A DNA stretch of 31,976 bases from Lachnospiraceae bacterium UBA7182. Lineage in GTDB: Bacteria; Bacillota; Clostridia; Lachnospirales; Lachnospiraceae. Each line of letters begins with the position of its first letter. The stretch's first letter is position 1. Below are positions 22,469 to 31,972 of the stretch, piece by piece. The translations under genes were made by a program, and so were the position numbers. The DNA lies in NCBI GenBank assembly GCA_002491115.1, contig DKVI01000060.1, forward strand, positions 1 to 31,976. The letters run 5' to 3'. A model generated the notes under the pieces. That model had not been told where the DNA came from, did not search any database, and worked only from the letters and a program-made list of their open reading frames with translations.

Positions 22469-24463
22469 ATGAAACAGTGTGCAGGAAAAGAAATTGCGTT
22501 AAAAAGAGTGAAAATCAGCGACAGCTTCTGGGAGGAAGCAACGAAACTGGTAAGGAAGGAAGTCATTCCTTATCAGTGGAAACTCTTAAATGATCAGGTA
22601 GAAGATGCGGCGCCCAGCTTCTGTATGAGAAATTTCCGGATTGCCGGAAAGGTGACAGAAGAAAAACAGAAAGCGGATTTGTCCAACAGACAACTGGAAT
22701 ATACATACCGGGGATTTGAGGTTCTTCCGGAAAACCAGGAGATGCTGAAAGACGAGTTCTATGGATTTGTATTTCAGGACAGTGATCTTTATAAATGGAT
22801 CGAGGCGGCCGCGTATTCTTTAACAGGTTATCCGGACCCGGAACTGGAAAAAACGGTGGATGAAGCCATTGATCTGGTATGCAGGGCGCAGCAGGAAAAC
22901 GGATATCTGGATACCTATTATATTATCAATGGAATGAGCCATATTTTTACGAATCTGAAGGATCACCATGAGTTGTATTGTATGGGCCACCTGATTGAAG
23001 CAGCCATCGCGTATCAGGAAGCGACAGGAAAAGACAGGCTGCTGCAGGCCGCCATGAGGTTTGCCGATTATGTGGACTCTGTTTTTGGCCCTCAGGAGGG
23101 AAAGCGCAAAGGGTATCCGGGGCATGAGATTGCGGAGATGGCGCTGCTTCGCTTATATGAGGTGACAGGGGAAGAAAAATACCGGAAACTGGCTCAGTTT
23201 TTTATAGATGAGAGAGGGAAAAAGCCCTGGTACTGGATGCAGGAACCGGGCTATAAAGCGGGAGATGAGCTGCGGTATGCATATAACCAGTCACACTTGC
23301 CTGTAAGGGAACAGGAAGAGGCAGTCGGGCATGCAGTCCGTGCCATGTATCTGTATGCAGGAATGGCGGATCTGGCAAGGCTGACCGGTGACGAAAGCCT
23401 GTGGAACGCATGCAGAAAGCTATGGGACAATACCGTAAACCAGAAAATGTACATCACCGGAGGAATCGGGGCGGTCAGTGAAGGAGAGGCTTTTTCTTTT
23501 GCCTATGATCTTCCCAATGACCTGGCTTATGCAGAAACCTGCGCGTCTGTCGGGCTGATCTTCTGGGCATGGCGTATGCTGAAACAGGAGGCGCGGTCGG
23601 AATACGCGGATGTGATGGAGCTGGCGCTGTATAATACGGTACTTGCAGGAATGGCACTGGACGGGAAGAGCTTTTTCTATACAAACCCCCTGGAGGTAGT
23701 GCCGGAAGCGTGTTACCGGGATGTCCGGAAGGCACACATAAAGCCGGTGCGTCAGAAATGGTTTGGGTGCGCCTGCTGTCCGCCGAATCTTGCCAGGACC
23801 ATCGGTTCTGTGGGCAGATACGCGTTTACGGAAAATGAACATGTCTTCTGGGTTCACCTGTATGTGGGGGCGGAAATCACGGTAAACGAAAGCCCGGTAA
23901 GGCTCACGACCGGATTTCCGTGGAAGGGAGAGGTGAAACTGAACATAGGCAAAGATATGGAGAAAGAATACAGCTTTGCCTTTCGCATTCCCGGCTGGTG
24001 CGAGGGGTATGAGCTTACGACGGGCTGCAAAATGCAGAAAGAAGAAAAAGACGGGTATCTGTACCTGACGAGGAAATGGAGAGAAGGAGACGAGGTCCGC
24101 CTGCAGTTCCCCATGTCTGTCACAGGGGTGATCGCCAACCAGATGGTGCGGGAAGATATCGGAAAAGCTGCTGTGAAAAGGGGGCCTCTGGTATACTGTC
24201 TGGAAGAGAAAGACAACGGAAAGAATCTTCACCTTCTGAAGGTAAAACTGCCGCTGGACGCAAAAGAAGAAGAGGTCTTTGAACTGGACCATTTCTTTAT
24301 CAGGATCTGTGTGCCGGGAATCCGGTACGGGCTGCGCCGGACAAAAGCTTTATATCAGGCTTATGAAGAGGAACAGACAGAAGATGTCATATTAAATTAT
24401 GTACCATATTTTATCTGGAATAACCGCGGAGAAGGCGAGATGCAGGTGTGGACCAGATACTGA
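22469..24463 (+). CDS. GH127-type beta-L-arabinofuranosidase (DUF1680)
   Basis: This 664-residue protein matches the GH127 family, typified by Bifidobacterium HypBA1, which releases beta-L-arabinofuranose with a zinc-bound cysteine nucleophile. The matching residues are all visible: the Glu acid/base candidate Glu340 (SEGEAFSF), zinc ligands Glu356 and Cys358 (AYAETCAS), and the Cys cluster GCACCPPNLAR (C434, C436, C437) with the nucleophile. The start is the ATG at 22469, behind a GCGGGAGA ribosome site; upstream codons are only the shadow of the GH43 gene. There is no signal peptide, so it acts in the cytoplasm on imported sugars. It lies 25 bases after GH43 and before GH2. Confidence 0.9.
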   Translation: MKQCAGKEIALKRVKISDSFWEEATKLVRKEVIPYQWKLLNDQVEDAAPSFCMRNFRIAGKVTEEKQKADLSNRQLEYTYRGFEVLPENQEMLKDEFYGFVFQDSDLYKWIEAAAYSLTGYPDPELEKTVDEAIDLVCRAQQENGYLDTYYIINGMSHIFTNLKDHHELYCMGHLIEAAIAYQEATGKDRLLQAAMRFADYVDSVFGPQEGKRKGYPGHEIAEMALLRLYEVTGEEKYRKLAQFFIDERGKKPWYWMQEPGYKAGDELRYAYNQSHLPVREQEEAVGHAVRAMYLYAGMADLARLTGDESLWNACRKLWDNTVNQKMYITGGIGAVSEGEAFSFAYDLPNDLAYAETCASVGLIFWAWRMLKQEARSEYADVMELALYNTVLAGMALDGKSFFYTNPLEVVPEACYRDVRKAHIKPVRQKWFGCACCPPNLARTIGSVGRYAFTENEHVFWVHLYVGAEITVNESPVRLTTGFPWKGEVKLNIGKDMEKEYSFAFRIPGWCEGYELTTGCKMQKEEKDGYLYLTRKWREGDEVRLQFPMSVTGVIANQMVREDIGKAAVKRGPLVYCLEEKDNGKNLHLLKVKLPLDAKEEEVFELDHFFIRICVPGIRYGLRRTKALYQAYEEEQTEDVILNYVPYFIWNNRGEGEMQVWTRY

Positions 24464-24503
24464 TCAGTTAACTATATACCATATCAGAACAGGAGATTTT
24501 GTG

Positions 24504-27500
24504 ATGATTGTACCCGGACATTATGAAAATCTGAAGGTCCTGCATGAAAATACCATGCCGGACCGCGCGTATTATATACCGGCGTCCTCCCGTATGGACA
24601 GCCTTGCAGAGCGGCGGGAAGATTCGGACCGGTTTCAGCTTTTGAATGGGACGTGGAGTTTTTGCTACTATGGGAGTATCTATGACGTAAAAGATAAATT
24701 CTATGAAAAAGGATTCGATGCAGGTCATTACAGACAGGTATCGGTTCCTGGAGTCTGGCAGAGTGATGGATATGACATGCATCAGTATACCAATGACCAC
24801 TATCCATTCCCCATGGACCCGCCTTATGTGCCGTATGAAAATCCATGCGGGGCATATGTTCATACATTTTTTTATCACACAGATCCGGCGGCCCCAAAAG
24901 CATATTTAAATTTTGAAGGGGTGGATTCCTGCTTTTATCTGTGGGTAAACGGGCAGTATGCAGGATACAGTCAGGTCTCTCACAGCACCAGTGAGTTTGA
25001 CGTTACGGATTTTCTGGAAGAGGGTCAGAACAGTTTGGCGGTTTTAGTCCTGAAATGGTGTGACGGAAGCTATCTGGAGGATCAGGATAAATTCCGGATG
25101 AGCGGTATTTTCCGTGACGTGTATCTGCTGAAACGCCCCTGTCAGGGAATCTTTGACTATTATGTAAAGACAATGATCCATGAAGAAACAACGGATGTTT
25201 CCGTGAGATTCCGGTTTTTTGGAGATGTTCTGCCGGTTCATACAGAGATTTACGACAGGGAAAAGAATCTGATCGCAGAAGGGGAGGCTCTGTCAGGGGA
25301 CTGCCAAAGTGACATATACCGCTCAGAAGTGCGGTTAAGGATAGAAAAGCCGTATCTTTGGAATGCGGAGGCGCCGTATCTTTATACGATCGTGTATACC
25401 TGCGGCGGGGAAGTGATCACGGACCGGCTGGGCATCCGAAATATCTGCATCAAAGATCAGAGTGTCCTGGTCAACGGGAGGAAGGTAAAATTTCATGGAG
25501 TAAATCGCCATGACAGTGATCCGGTGACAGGATTTGTGATCAGCCTTGACCAGATGAAAAAAGATCTGCTGCTTATGAAACAGCATAATATAAATGCGAT
25601 CCGTACCAGTCATTACCCCAATGCTCCGCAGTTTTATCAGCTTTGTGATCAGTATGGCTTTTTTGTGATCGACGAGGCGGACAACGAAAGTCACGGTGCG
25701 GACCATCCATATCTGCAGGACGGCAGTGACGAAAACAGGCATTTGCAATGGAATCGCCTGATCGCGGACAACCCGGAATTTACGGAAGCGACGCTGGACC
25801 GTGTCAGGCGGTGTGTACACCGTGATAAAAACCGTCCCTGCGTGGTGATGTGGTCTATGGGGAATGAGTGCGCCTACGGATGTACTTTTGAGACTGCGCT
25901 TGCATGGACAAAAGGGTTTGATCCGGATCGCCTGACCCATTATGAGAGCGCCCGTTATACGGCAAAAGACCGGAAATATGATTATTCTAATCTGGATCTG
26001 CACAGCAGAATGTATCCTGCACCGGAGGAGATCCACGATTATTTTGCGGCAGCTCCGGATAAGCCCTATATAATGTGCGAGTACAGCCATGCCATGGGAA
26101 ACGGCCCGGGAGATCTGGAAGATTATTTCCGGATCATACAGCAGTATGACGGGTTCTGCGGCGGTTTCGTGTGGGAATGGTGCGATCATGCGGTCTGGAA
26201 AGGAAAAAATGCAGAAGGCAAGGACATCTGGTTTTATGGGGGAGATCATGGGGAATATCCTCATGCCGGAAATTTCTGCGTGGACGGCCTTGTGTATCCG
26301 GACCGCAGGCCCCATACCGGACTGCTGGAATTTAAAAACATATACCGGCCGGCAAGAGTTACTTCCTTTGACCAGGAAAGCGGGGAACTTAAGCTGCGCA
26401 ATTATATGGATTTTACCGATCTGAAAGACTATGCGGTGATTCATTATGAGGTGAACTGTGACGGGCGCGTGGCGCAGTCAGGGACCATAGAGGACGACCG
26501 GATGCCGGGCATCGAGCCGCACGGGGAAGGAACACTTAAGCTGAACCTTCAGGTTCCGGAACGGGGAAAGTGCTATCTGAAGCTTTTGTATTTTCTGAAG
26601 GAAGATACAGAGCTGCTTCCTGCCGGATATTTGCTGGGATTTGACGAAGTTTATCTGAAAAACGAAGATGCCAGAAATCAGACGTCGCTTCGTCTTATGG
26701 GGCAGCTAAAAGAACAGGAGCTAAAGGAAGAGAAAGCATCCTTTCTTGTGGAAGAAGATGACAGATATCTGTATATCAGGCATCCGTCTTTCCTGTATAC
26801 ATACCATAAATTTACAGGTGTATTTGCGCGTATGGTCTGTCAGCAGACTTCGCTTCTTGAGAAGCCCATGGAAATCAACATCTGGCGGGCGCCGACGGAC
26901 AACGACCGTCTGATCCGGGAGGAATGGGAACGGGCGCAGTATGATAAAAGCAGGACCAGAGCCTATGCGACTGATTATACGGTGGATCATCAGGGCGTGC
27001 ATATCAGGAGCAGCCTGTCGCTTGTGGCTGTGTCTGTTCAGAAGGTTCTTCATATAACGGCTCTGTGGACCGTATCGGATACAGGCAGCGTCACGGCAGA
27101 GCTTCAGGTACAAAGAGATGTAGAATTTCCGGCACTGCCAAGATTCGGACTGCGCCTGTTTTTGCCGAAGGAGATGCAGCAGGTGACCTACTATGGTCTG
27201 GGACCGTCGGAAAGTTATCCGGATAAATGCAGGGCTTCCAGCCACGGGCTCTATACGGCCCGGATTGACTGCATGCATGAGGACTACATTCGTCCCCAGG
27301 AAAACGGAAGCCATACAGACTGCGATTATGTAATCATAAAAGGGGAAAATGCAGGACTTGCGGCCGTGGGGGAGAGGACCTTTTCTTTCAACGCTTCGGT
27401 GTATACGCAGGAAGAGCTGACTGAAAAGAAACACAGTTATGAACTGCGTCCGGAGGGGTCTTCCATACTCTGTCTGGATTACCGGCAGGCCGGTATGGGG

Positions 27501-27590
27501 TCCAACAGCTGCGGCCCTGAACTTGCAGAAGATTACCGGCTGGATGAAGAAGCGTTCCGGTTTTGTGTGAAACTTGTGCCGTTGCTGTAA
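24504..27590 (+). CDS. lacZ: GH2 beta-galactosidase
   Basis: The 1028-residue protein is close in length to E. coli LacZ (1024). Domain order is sugar-binding jelly roll, Ig-like domain, TIM barrel, second Ig-like domain, and a C-terminal beta-sandwich (APTDNDRLIREEW onwards). The acid/base is Glu455 in MWSMGNECAYG and the nucleophile is Glu526 in IMCEYSHAMGNG. GVNRHDSDPVTG and LEFKNIYRP are further signatures. The ATG at 24504 has AGGAG eight bases upstream; the longer frame to 24399 only overlaps GH127. There is no signal peptide. It would remove terminal beta-galactose from the same oligosaccharide handled by GH43 and GH127. Confidence 0.94.
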   Translation: MIVPGHYENLKVLHENTMPDRAYYIPASSRMDSLAERREDSDRFQLLNGTWSFCYYGSIYDVKDKFYEKGFDAGHYRQVSVPGVWQSDGYDMHQYTNDHYPFPMDPPYVPYENPCGAYVHTFFYHTDPAAPKAYLNFEGVDSCFYLWVNGQYAGYSQVSHSTSEFDVTDFLEEGQNSLAVLVLKWCDGSYLEDQDKFRMSGIFRDVYLLKRPCQGIFDYYVKTMIHEETTDVSVRFRFFGDVLPVHTEIYDREKNLIAEGEALSGDCQSDIYRSEVRLRIEKPYLWNAEAPYLYTIVYTCGGEVITDRLGIRNICIKDQSVLVNGRKVKFHGVNRHDSDPVTGFVISLDQMKKDLLLMKQHNINAIRTSHYPNAPQFYQLCDQYGFFVIDEADNESHGADHPYLQDGSDENRHLQWNRLIADNPEFTEATLDRVRRCVHRDKNRPCVVMWSMGNECAYGCTFETALAWTKGFDPDRLTHYESARYTAKDRKYDYSNLDLHSRMYPAPEEIHDYFAAAPDKPYIMCEYSHAMGNGPGDLEDYFRIIQQYDGFCGGFVWEWCDHAVWKGKNAEGKDIWFYGGDHGEYPHAGNFCVDGLVYPDRRPHTGLLEFKNIYRPARVTSFDQESGELKLRNYMDFTDLKDYAVIHYEVNCDGRVAQSGTIEDDRMPGIEPHGEGTLKLNLQVPERGKCYLKLLYFLKEDTELLPAGYLLGFDEVYLKNEDARNQTSLRLMGQLKEQELKEEKASFLVEEDDRYLYIRHPSFLYTYHKFTGVFARMVCQQTSLLEKPMEINIWRAPTDNDRLIREEWERAQYDKSRTRAYATDYTVDHQGVHIRSSLSLVAVSVQKVLHITALWTVSDTGSVTAELQVQRDVEFPALPRFGLRLFLPKEMQQVTYYGLGPSESYPDKCRASSHGLYTARIDCMHEDYIRPQENGSHTDCDYVIIKGENAGLAAVGERTFSFNASVYTQEELTEKKHSYELRPEGSSILCLDYRQAGMGSNSCGPELAEDYRLDEEAFRFCVKLVPLL

Positions 27591-27659
27591 AAAAATCTCC
27601 AATCTCCACAATAGATTCAAAAAGGTATGTTATTATCTTGTATATCAGGAGGTGGTGAC

Positions 27660-28337
27660 ATGCAGAGAATCTTAGTCGTAGAGGACGACCTGTCGATCCA
27701 GGCAGTATTGCATGATTTTTTGGAGGACGCCGGGTATGGGGTAACCCTGGCTTTCGACGGGGCAGAAGCCCTTAAGGAAGCTTCCATCCGGCCGTTTGAC
27801 CTGATCCTGCTGGATATTATGCTTCCCCGGATCGACGGCTATGGCGTCTGCCGGGCCATCCGGCAGAAATCCGATGTCCCCATTATCATGCTGACAGCCC
27901 TGGACGATGAGCAAAATCAGATGAAAGGACTGGATTTACAGGCGGACGATTATATTACCAAACCGTTTTCCATGCCTGTTCTGATCCGGAAAATCGCGGC
28001 CGTGCTGCGTCGGTCTGCAAAGGAGAAAGAGGTAGTTAAGACCGTTACTTATAAAGATCTCATGCTGGATCTGGAAAGTTACAAGGCTTACGCAAAGGAA
28101 GAAAGGATTGATCTTACGCCCCGGGAATTTGAAATCTTAAGGGAACTGCTGCTTCATAAGGGAAGGATTCTGACCCGGCAAAATCTGCTGCAAATGCTCT
28201 GGAACTATGAGTTTTTCGGTGACGAAAGAATTATTGACACCCATATCAAGAACTTACGCAAAAAGCTGAAAGATGCCGATTATATAGAGACAATCAGAGG
28301 GGTAGGATACAGGATTGATAAGGAAAATCAGAAGTAA
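27660..28337 (+). CDS. OmpR-family response regulator
   Basis: This 225-residue regulator has a receiver domain (1-115: VVEDD, phospho-acceptor Asp52 in LLDIMLPRIDGYG, and ITKPFS with the conserved Lys). A winged-helix output domain follows (about 125-220: LTPREFEILRELLLHKGRIL, then DTHIKNLRKKLKD and TIRGVGYRI). The ATG at 27660 has a strong AGGAGGTG ribosome site; the longer frame to 27627 does not. The 70 bases upstream hold AT-rich promoter-like sequence (TATTAT near 27630) but no clear -35. It overlaps its kinase gene by 23 bases. The target is unknown; the downstream lipoprotein is a candidate. Confidence 0.93.
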   Translation: MQRILVVEDDLSIQAVLHDFLEDAGYGVTLAFDGAEALKEASIRPFDLILLDIMLPRIDGYGVCRAIRQKSDVPIIMLTALDDEQNQMKGLDLQADDYITKPFSMPVLIRKIAAVLRRSAKEKEVVKTVTYKDLMLDLESYKAYAKEERIDLTPREFEILRELLLHKGRILTRQNLLQMLWNYEFFGDERIIDTHIKNLRKKLKDADYIETIRGVGYRIDKENQK

Positions 28338-29724
28338 ACTGGCTGTCAAAGTGTTTTTGCTTACGGCGGTGTTGATGGCAGTGTGCTGCGGCAGTACATA
28401 TATTTGCATTGTCCGTTTTGCGCCGTATATCTACGCGCATGATGTGTCGGAGGCGGAGCCGCTGGCCTGCGAGGCGTCTTTGATGCTGATGCATTGCGCC
28501 AAAGAGGAAGCGTCATCTCGCATGAAAGAAATGGCGGATATACTTGCCGCGCAGACAGAGGATGAGTTCGTGTTTCATATTTTCCAGGCGTCCGGCAGGG
28601 AAGTGGAACTGTTCAGCTTTCATATAGCCACAGGCAGGCAGATGAAGGACTTTGAAGAGATTGAGAAAACGGATTCGTATCCGTTCGTATTGTACGACAG
28701 TGAGGAAGAATACATTCTTTTTGCCTCGCAGAATACGGACAAGGAAAGCCAGATCGTTGAAGCTTTGCAAAAGTCGGTTCCCGTTTTAAGTGTTTTTATC
28801 TTTATCCTGTCTGCTACGGCGTCTTTTTTCTATGCCGGATACATGACAAAACCCATCAGAAAAATCAGCAATCTTTCACGTCAGATGGCAGAGCTGGATT
28901 TTGGCGGACGCTGCCCCACAGGACGCACAGACGAAATCGGCGTTTTATCGGACAGCTTAAACGAACTGTCAGATAAACTTTCGGCGGCGCTTGGTAAATT
29001 GCAGGAGGCGAACCGGAAGTTACAGGCGGATATGGACAGGGAACGGCAGATGGAGCGGCAAAGAGCGGCGTTTTTCGCGGCGGCTTCCCATGAGCTGAAG
29101 ACGCCCCTCACAATCATTAAGGGGCAGTTGGAAGGAATGCTGTATCAGGTGGGGCGCTATCAAGACAGAGAAACCTATCTGGCCGGGTCTTTGGAAGTTG
29201 TAAACACCCTGGAAAAGATGGTGTGGGAACTGCTTACGGTATCCCGTCTGGACGCGCCGGGATATACCTGTGAAAAACGCAGCTTTGATTTCAGCGGCTT
29301 CTTAAAAGAGCGGCTTGCAGTGTATGAAGAATTATTTCTGCAAAGGGAACTGACGCCTGAAATATCCATACTGCCCCAGGTATATCTTTCGGGTGACAAA
29401 GGGCTTCTTGAAAAAGTTCTGGATAATCTTTTAGGCAATGCGGCGGCATATTCCCCCATGGGAAATCATGTGCTGGTCAGGCTGCGGAAAGAGGGGGGAG
29501 CAGTAAACCTTACGATTGAAAACACCGGGGTTCATATTCCAGAGGAAGCTATTCCGCGGCTGTTCGAGGCTTTTTACCGTGTGGATTCATCGCGCAGCCG
29601 GCAGACAGGCGGAAGCGGCCTGGGCCTGTATATTGTAAAGACAATTCTTGACCTGCATGGAGGAAAGGCAGAGGTGTCAAATACCGATCGGGGTGTTGTT
29701 GTGCGGGTGTGGTTTGCAGATTAA
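28315..29724 (+). CDS. Membrane sensor histidine kinase
   Basis: The 469-residue kinase starts at a TTG inside the end of the regulator gene, so the two are translated together. A first membrane helix (about 12-33) and a second (about 157-178) enclose a short extracellular region of about 120 residues. HAMP follows (TKPIRKISNLSRQMAEL), then HisKA with His259 in AASHELKTPLTIIKGQ, then the ATPase domain (LDNLLGNAAAYS, and GSGLGLYIVKTIL). It phosphorylates the OmpR-type partner. The signal is unknown. The layout resembles small stress or antimicrobial-sensing kinases of Firmicutes. Complete. Confidence 0.9.
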   Translation: MIRKIRSKLAVKVFLLTAVLMAVCCGSTYICIVRFAPYIYAHDVSEAEPLACEASLMLMHCAKEEASSRMKEMADILAAQTEDEFVFHIFQASGREVELFSFHIATGRQMKDFEEIEKTDSYPFVLYDSEEEYILFASQNTDKESQIVEALQKSVPVLSVFIFILSATASFFYAGYMTKPIRKISNLSRQMAELDFGGRCPTGRTDEIGVLSDSLNELSDKLSAALGKLQEANRKLQADMDRERQMERQRAAFFAAASHELKTPLTIIKGQLEGMLYQVGRYQDRETYLAGSLEVVNTLEKMVWELLTVSRLDAPGYTCEKRSFDFSGFLKERLAVYEELFLQRELTPEISILPQVYLSGDKGLLEKVLDNLLGNAAAYSPMGNHVLVRLRKEGGAVNLTIENTGVHIPEEAIPRLFEAFYRVDSSRSRQTGGSGLGLYIVKTILDLHGGKAEVSNTDRGVVVRVWFAD

Positions 29725-29740
29725 AGGAGATTTTGATTCG

Positions 29741-31018
29741 ATGAAAAGATATTTACTGCACATTTGTATGATTTTACTTGCCCTGTGTACGTTGACGGGC
29801 TGTTCGGGAGAGGACGGCGTGCCGGACCCTTCTTTTAGCAGGGAAGAGTACCGGAAACTGCTGGAGTTTCGGTTTGACGGGTACGAGGATATGAGCATTT
29901 CTACCTACCAGGAGAAAGCCTGGAGGCTGTTGGATCAGCCGGAATACTTTGAGCTGATCAGGCGTTTTTCTGAAAGTGAGACGTTTTATGCATGCAGGGA
30001 TAAGGATGAAGCGGCTGGTTTTCTGTTCTATGTGATGGAACCGATTACGGCCGAACGATGGGAGAAAAGAGAATTTAGCGGCTTTACAGAGACGGATCAT
30101 ACAAACAGTGATGACAACGCGATGCTGGAGTTTATCCTGACCCTTATGATTCAGGACAAAGATCAGTTGACCATGGGCGAATATGTGGATGCCAGAACAG
30201 ATATGACAGGCGACCTTAAGAAGATCCTGCAAGGCAGAACAGAGGAACAGTTGCAAAATCCGTCCTTTATGCAGGCGGAAATTGATAAGGAAATAGACCA
30301 TCTTGCAGAACAGTGGAATAGTGAGAAACTGAAAATTGCGGTGGAATATTTTTACAGGGCACCAGAGGCCTGCGAGTCGGACGATTCCGGGGAACCTGAA
30401 CGCCGCGTATACCCCAATGGCACCAGGGAAGATTATCAGTCCCTGCTGGCCCTGAAAACACCGGATTATCAGGAGATGTCCCTGGCGGATTTTAACATGG
30501 CGCTGCTGGCCTGGGCAGATGAAAACTATGATCGGATGGAACGGATCAACTGTGATGTTGGTTATGACGATTTCGCGGTATCACTCACGGAAGAAGAACG
30601 CCGGTTTGTAGTAGGCAGCGCGAATTTTTCAGGCATGGAAAATGCAGAATACGTTCAAAGTAATTATACAGGAAGGGAAGAAGAAGCGCCGTCGTATGAT
30701 CAGTATCTTCCGGAGAAGACAACGGCAGAAAACGGACGCAGCGCCTGGTGCGACCTGTATTACCAGTTTTCCTGGCGGGTCACGGATAAGGAAAGACTGA
30801 CCGTGGGTGAGCGTGACCGTCGGATCGAGGGCATGATGACAGATATACAGAGATTCTGGGAGAAAACAGAGCTGGATGTTCTGCTGAAAATGGAAAAGTC
30901 CGAGATTGTGAAAAAACTCCAGGAAATCGCGGACTCGTGCAGTACCGGGCAGCTGGTGATTACGATTGCAAAAGATCATGTATCTTTTGAGTGCATGGAT
31001 GAGAGAGGGACCGAGTGA
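29741..31018 (+). CDS. Lipoprotein with an internal duplication, unknown function
   Basis: This 425-residue protein has a lipoprotein signal ending in LTGC (Cys21), so it is exported and membrane-anchored. Two similar segments are visible: one from about residue 34 (REEYRKLLEFRFDGYEDMSI) and one from about 228 (REDYQSLLALKTPDYQEMSL). In both, a similar MGEYVDAR/VGERDRRI stretch follows further on, so the protein is probably two copies of a domain of about 190 residues. I do not recognise the family. The start at 29741 follows AAGGAG just after the kinase stop, so it is in the same operon as the OmpR/HK pair and may be part of its sensing or its output. It ends six bases from the convergent Fic gene. 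Confidence 0.7.
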   Translation: MKRYLLHICMILLALCTLTGCSGEDGVPDPSFSREEYRKLLEFRFDGYEDMSISTYQEKAWRLLDQPEYFELIRRFSESETFYACRDKDEAAGFLFYVMEPITAERWEKREFSGFTETDHTNSDDNAMLEFILTLMIQDKDQLTMGEYVDARTDMTGDLKKILQGRTEEQLQNPSFMQAEIDKEIDHLAEQWNSEKLKIAVEYFYRAPEACESDDSGEPERRVYPNGTREDYQSLLALKTPDYQEMSLADFNMALLAWADENYDRMERINCDVGYDDFAVSLTEEERRFVVGSANFSGMENAEYVQSNYTGREEEAPSYDQYLPEKTTAENGRSAWCDLYYQFSWRVTDKERLTVGERDRRIEGMMTDIQRFWEKTELDVLLKMEKSEIVKKLQEIADSCSTGQLVITIAKDHVSFECMDERGTE

Positions 31019-31024
31019 TTTGTA

Positions 31025-31972
31025 CTATGCCTTAATATATCGTGATGCTCTCGACGAGCCGATTCGTTTTATCGCGCCGCTTTTTACCATAGCACCAAGG
31101 ACAGCTTCGACAGTAGTCGGGCTTACATCGGGAAGAATTTTGCATATTTCTGCTTTGGAAAGCGGCGTCAGACTGTTTAATATCGTAGCCTCAACACGGG
31201 CTTTCTTTGTAACCTTTTTTCCGTGGACAACGGCGAAACGCTTATCAAGTTCTTTGTAGCACATATAAAGGGTAGATAAAAAGTTTTGGATAAACGGAAA
31301 ATAACTGTTTTCGCCGGATTCCCAACCGTCCGAAGACTGACGGAGAGATTCATAATAATAGGCTTTGCTGTTATTGATCTGTTCTTCAAAGGACACATAT
31401 TTTCCTGCGTCAAACCCATTTTTATATAAGAGCAGCAAAGAAAGCAGGCGTGACATTCTGCCATTGCCGTCCCTGAATGGGTGTATGCAGAGAAAGTCCA
31501 AAATAACGCAGGGAATCAACAAAAGCTGATTCACATTTGCGTCGTTGCGAGCCTCCATATAAGCAAGTTCTAACTGCTCCATTGCTTTTGGTGTTTCGTC
31601 TGCGGAAGTAGCCATCATTTCGTGCAAACGCAGAATATCACGATTTCTGAAATCGATATGCTCAAAGCCTAAATGAATTTCATTTAATGCGTCTCTGTAA
31701 CCCGCGATTTCTGCTTCGTTATGATTAAGCGGAGCGCTGTTTTGATTTACGATGGCAGCGATACGTTCATCGCTTGTCACAATTCCCTCAATCGCATTAG
31801 AACTTTTAATAGATTGTACCTTTGCAATGACTTCCAGTTCCGTAAAAATCTTCTTGTATTCGTCTTTTCGCACCCCCGCCATTGTCTTCAACGAGGATAT
31901 ATTTGCCGTTAAGTTTACGAGATTTGCCGGCAGCAAGCCGTTTTTCAAAAAGGAATAATCAAATTTTCTCAT
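31025..31972 (-). CDS. Fic-domain protein (putative AMP transferase)
   Basis: The 315-residue protein carries the full Fic motif HPFRDGNGR (164-172), with catalytic His164, Asp168 and the nucleotide-binding Asn/Gly/Arg. Fic enzymes usually transfer AMP from ATP to a hydroxyl of a target protein. The N-terminal region has KSSNAIEG (57-63), matching the (S/T)xxxE(G/N) inhibitory helix with Glu62, so this is a self-inhibited (class II type) Fic protein. The C-terminal part (about 255-315: LSKAEICKILPDVSPTTVEA) is a winged-helix DNA-binding-like domain, a common companion. The target is unknown. The ATG is four bases from the window edge, so promoter and neighbours are not visible. Confidence 0.92.
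   Translation of the reverse strand: MRKFDYSFLKNGLLPANLVNLTANISSLKTMAGVRKDEYKKIFTELEVIAKVQSIKSSNAIEGIVTSDERIAAIVNQNSAPLNHNEAEIAGYRDALNEIHLGFEHIDFRNRDILRLHEMMATSADETPKAMEQLELAYMEARNDANVNQLLLIPCVILDFLCIHPFRDGNGRMSRLLSLLLLYKNGFDAGKYVSFEEQINNSKAYYYESLRQSSDGWESGENSYFPFIQNFLSTLYMCYKELDKRFAVVHGKKVTKKARVEATILNSLTPLSKAEICKILPDVSPTTVEAVLGAMVKSGAIKRIGSSRASRYIKA

Noticed and set aside
25335..26444. A 369-codon minus-strand frame inside the beta-galactosidase gene.
   Set aside because: It is opposite the conserved GH2 catalytic domain and shows no family features.
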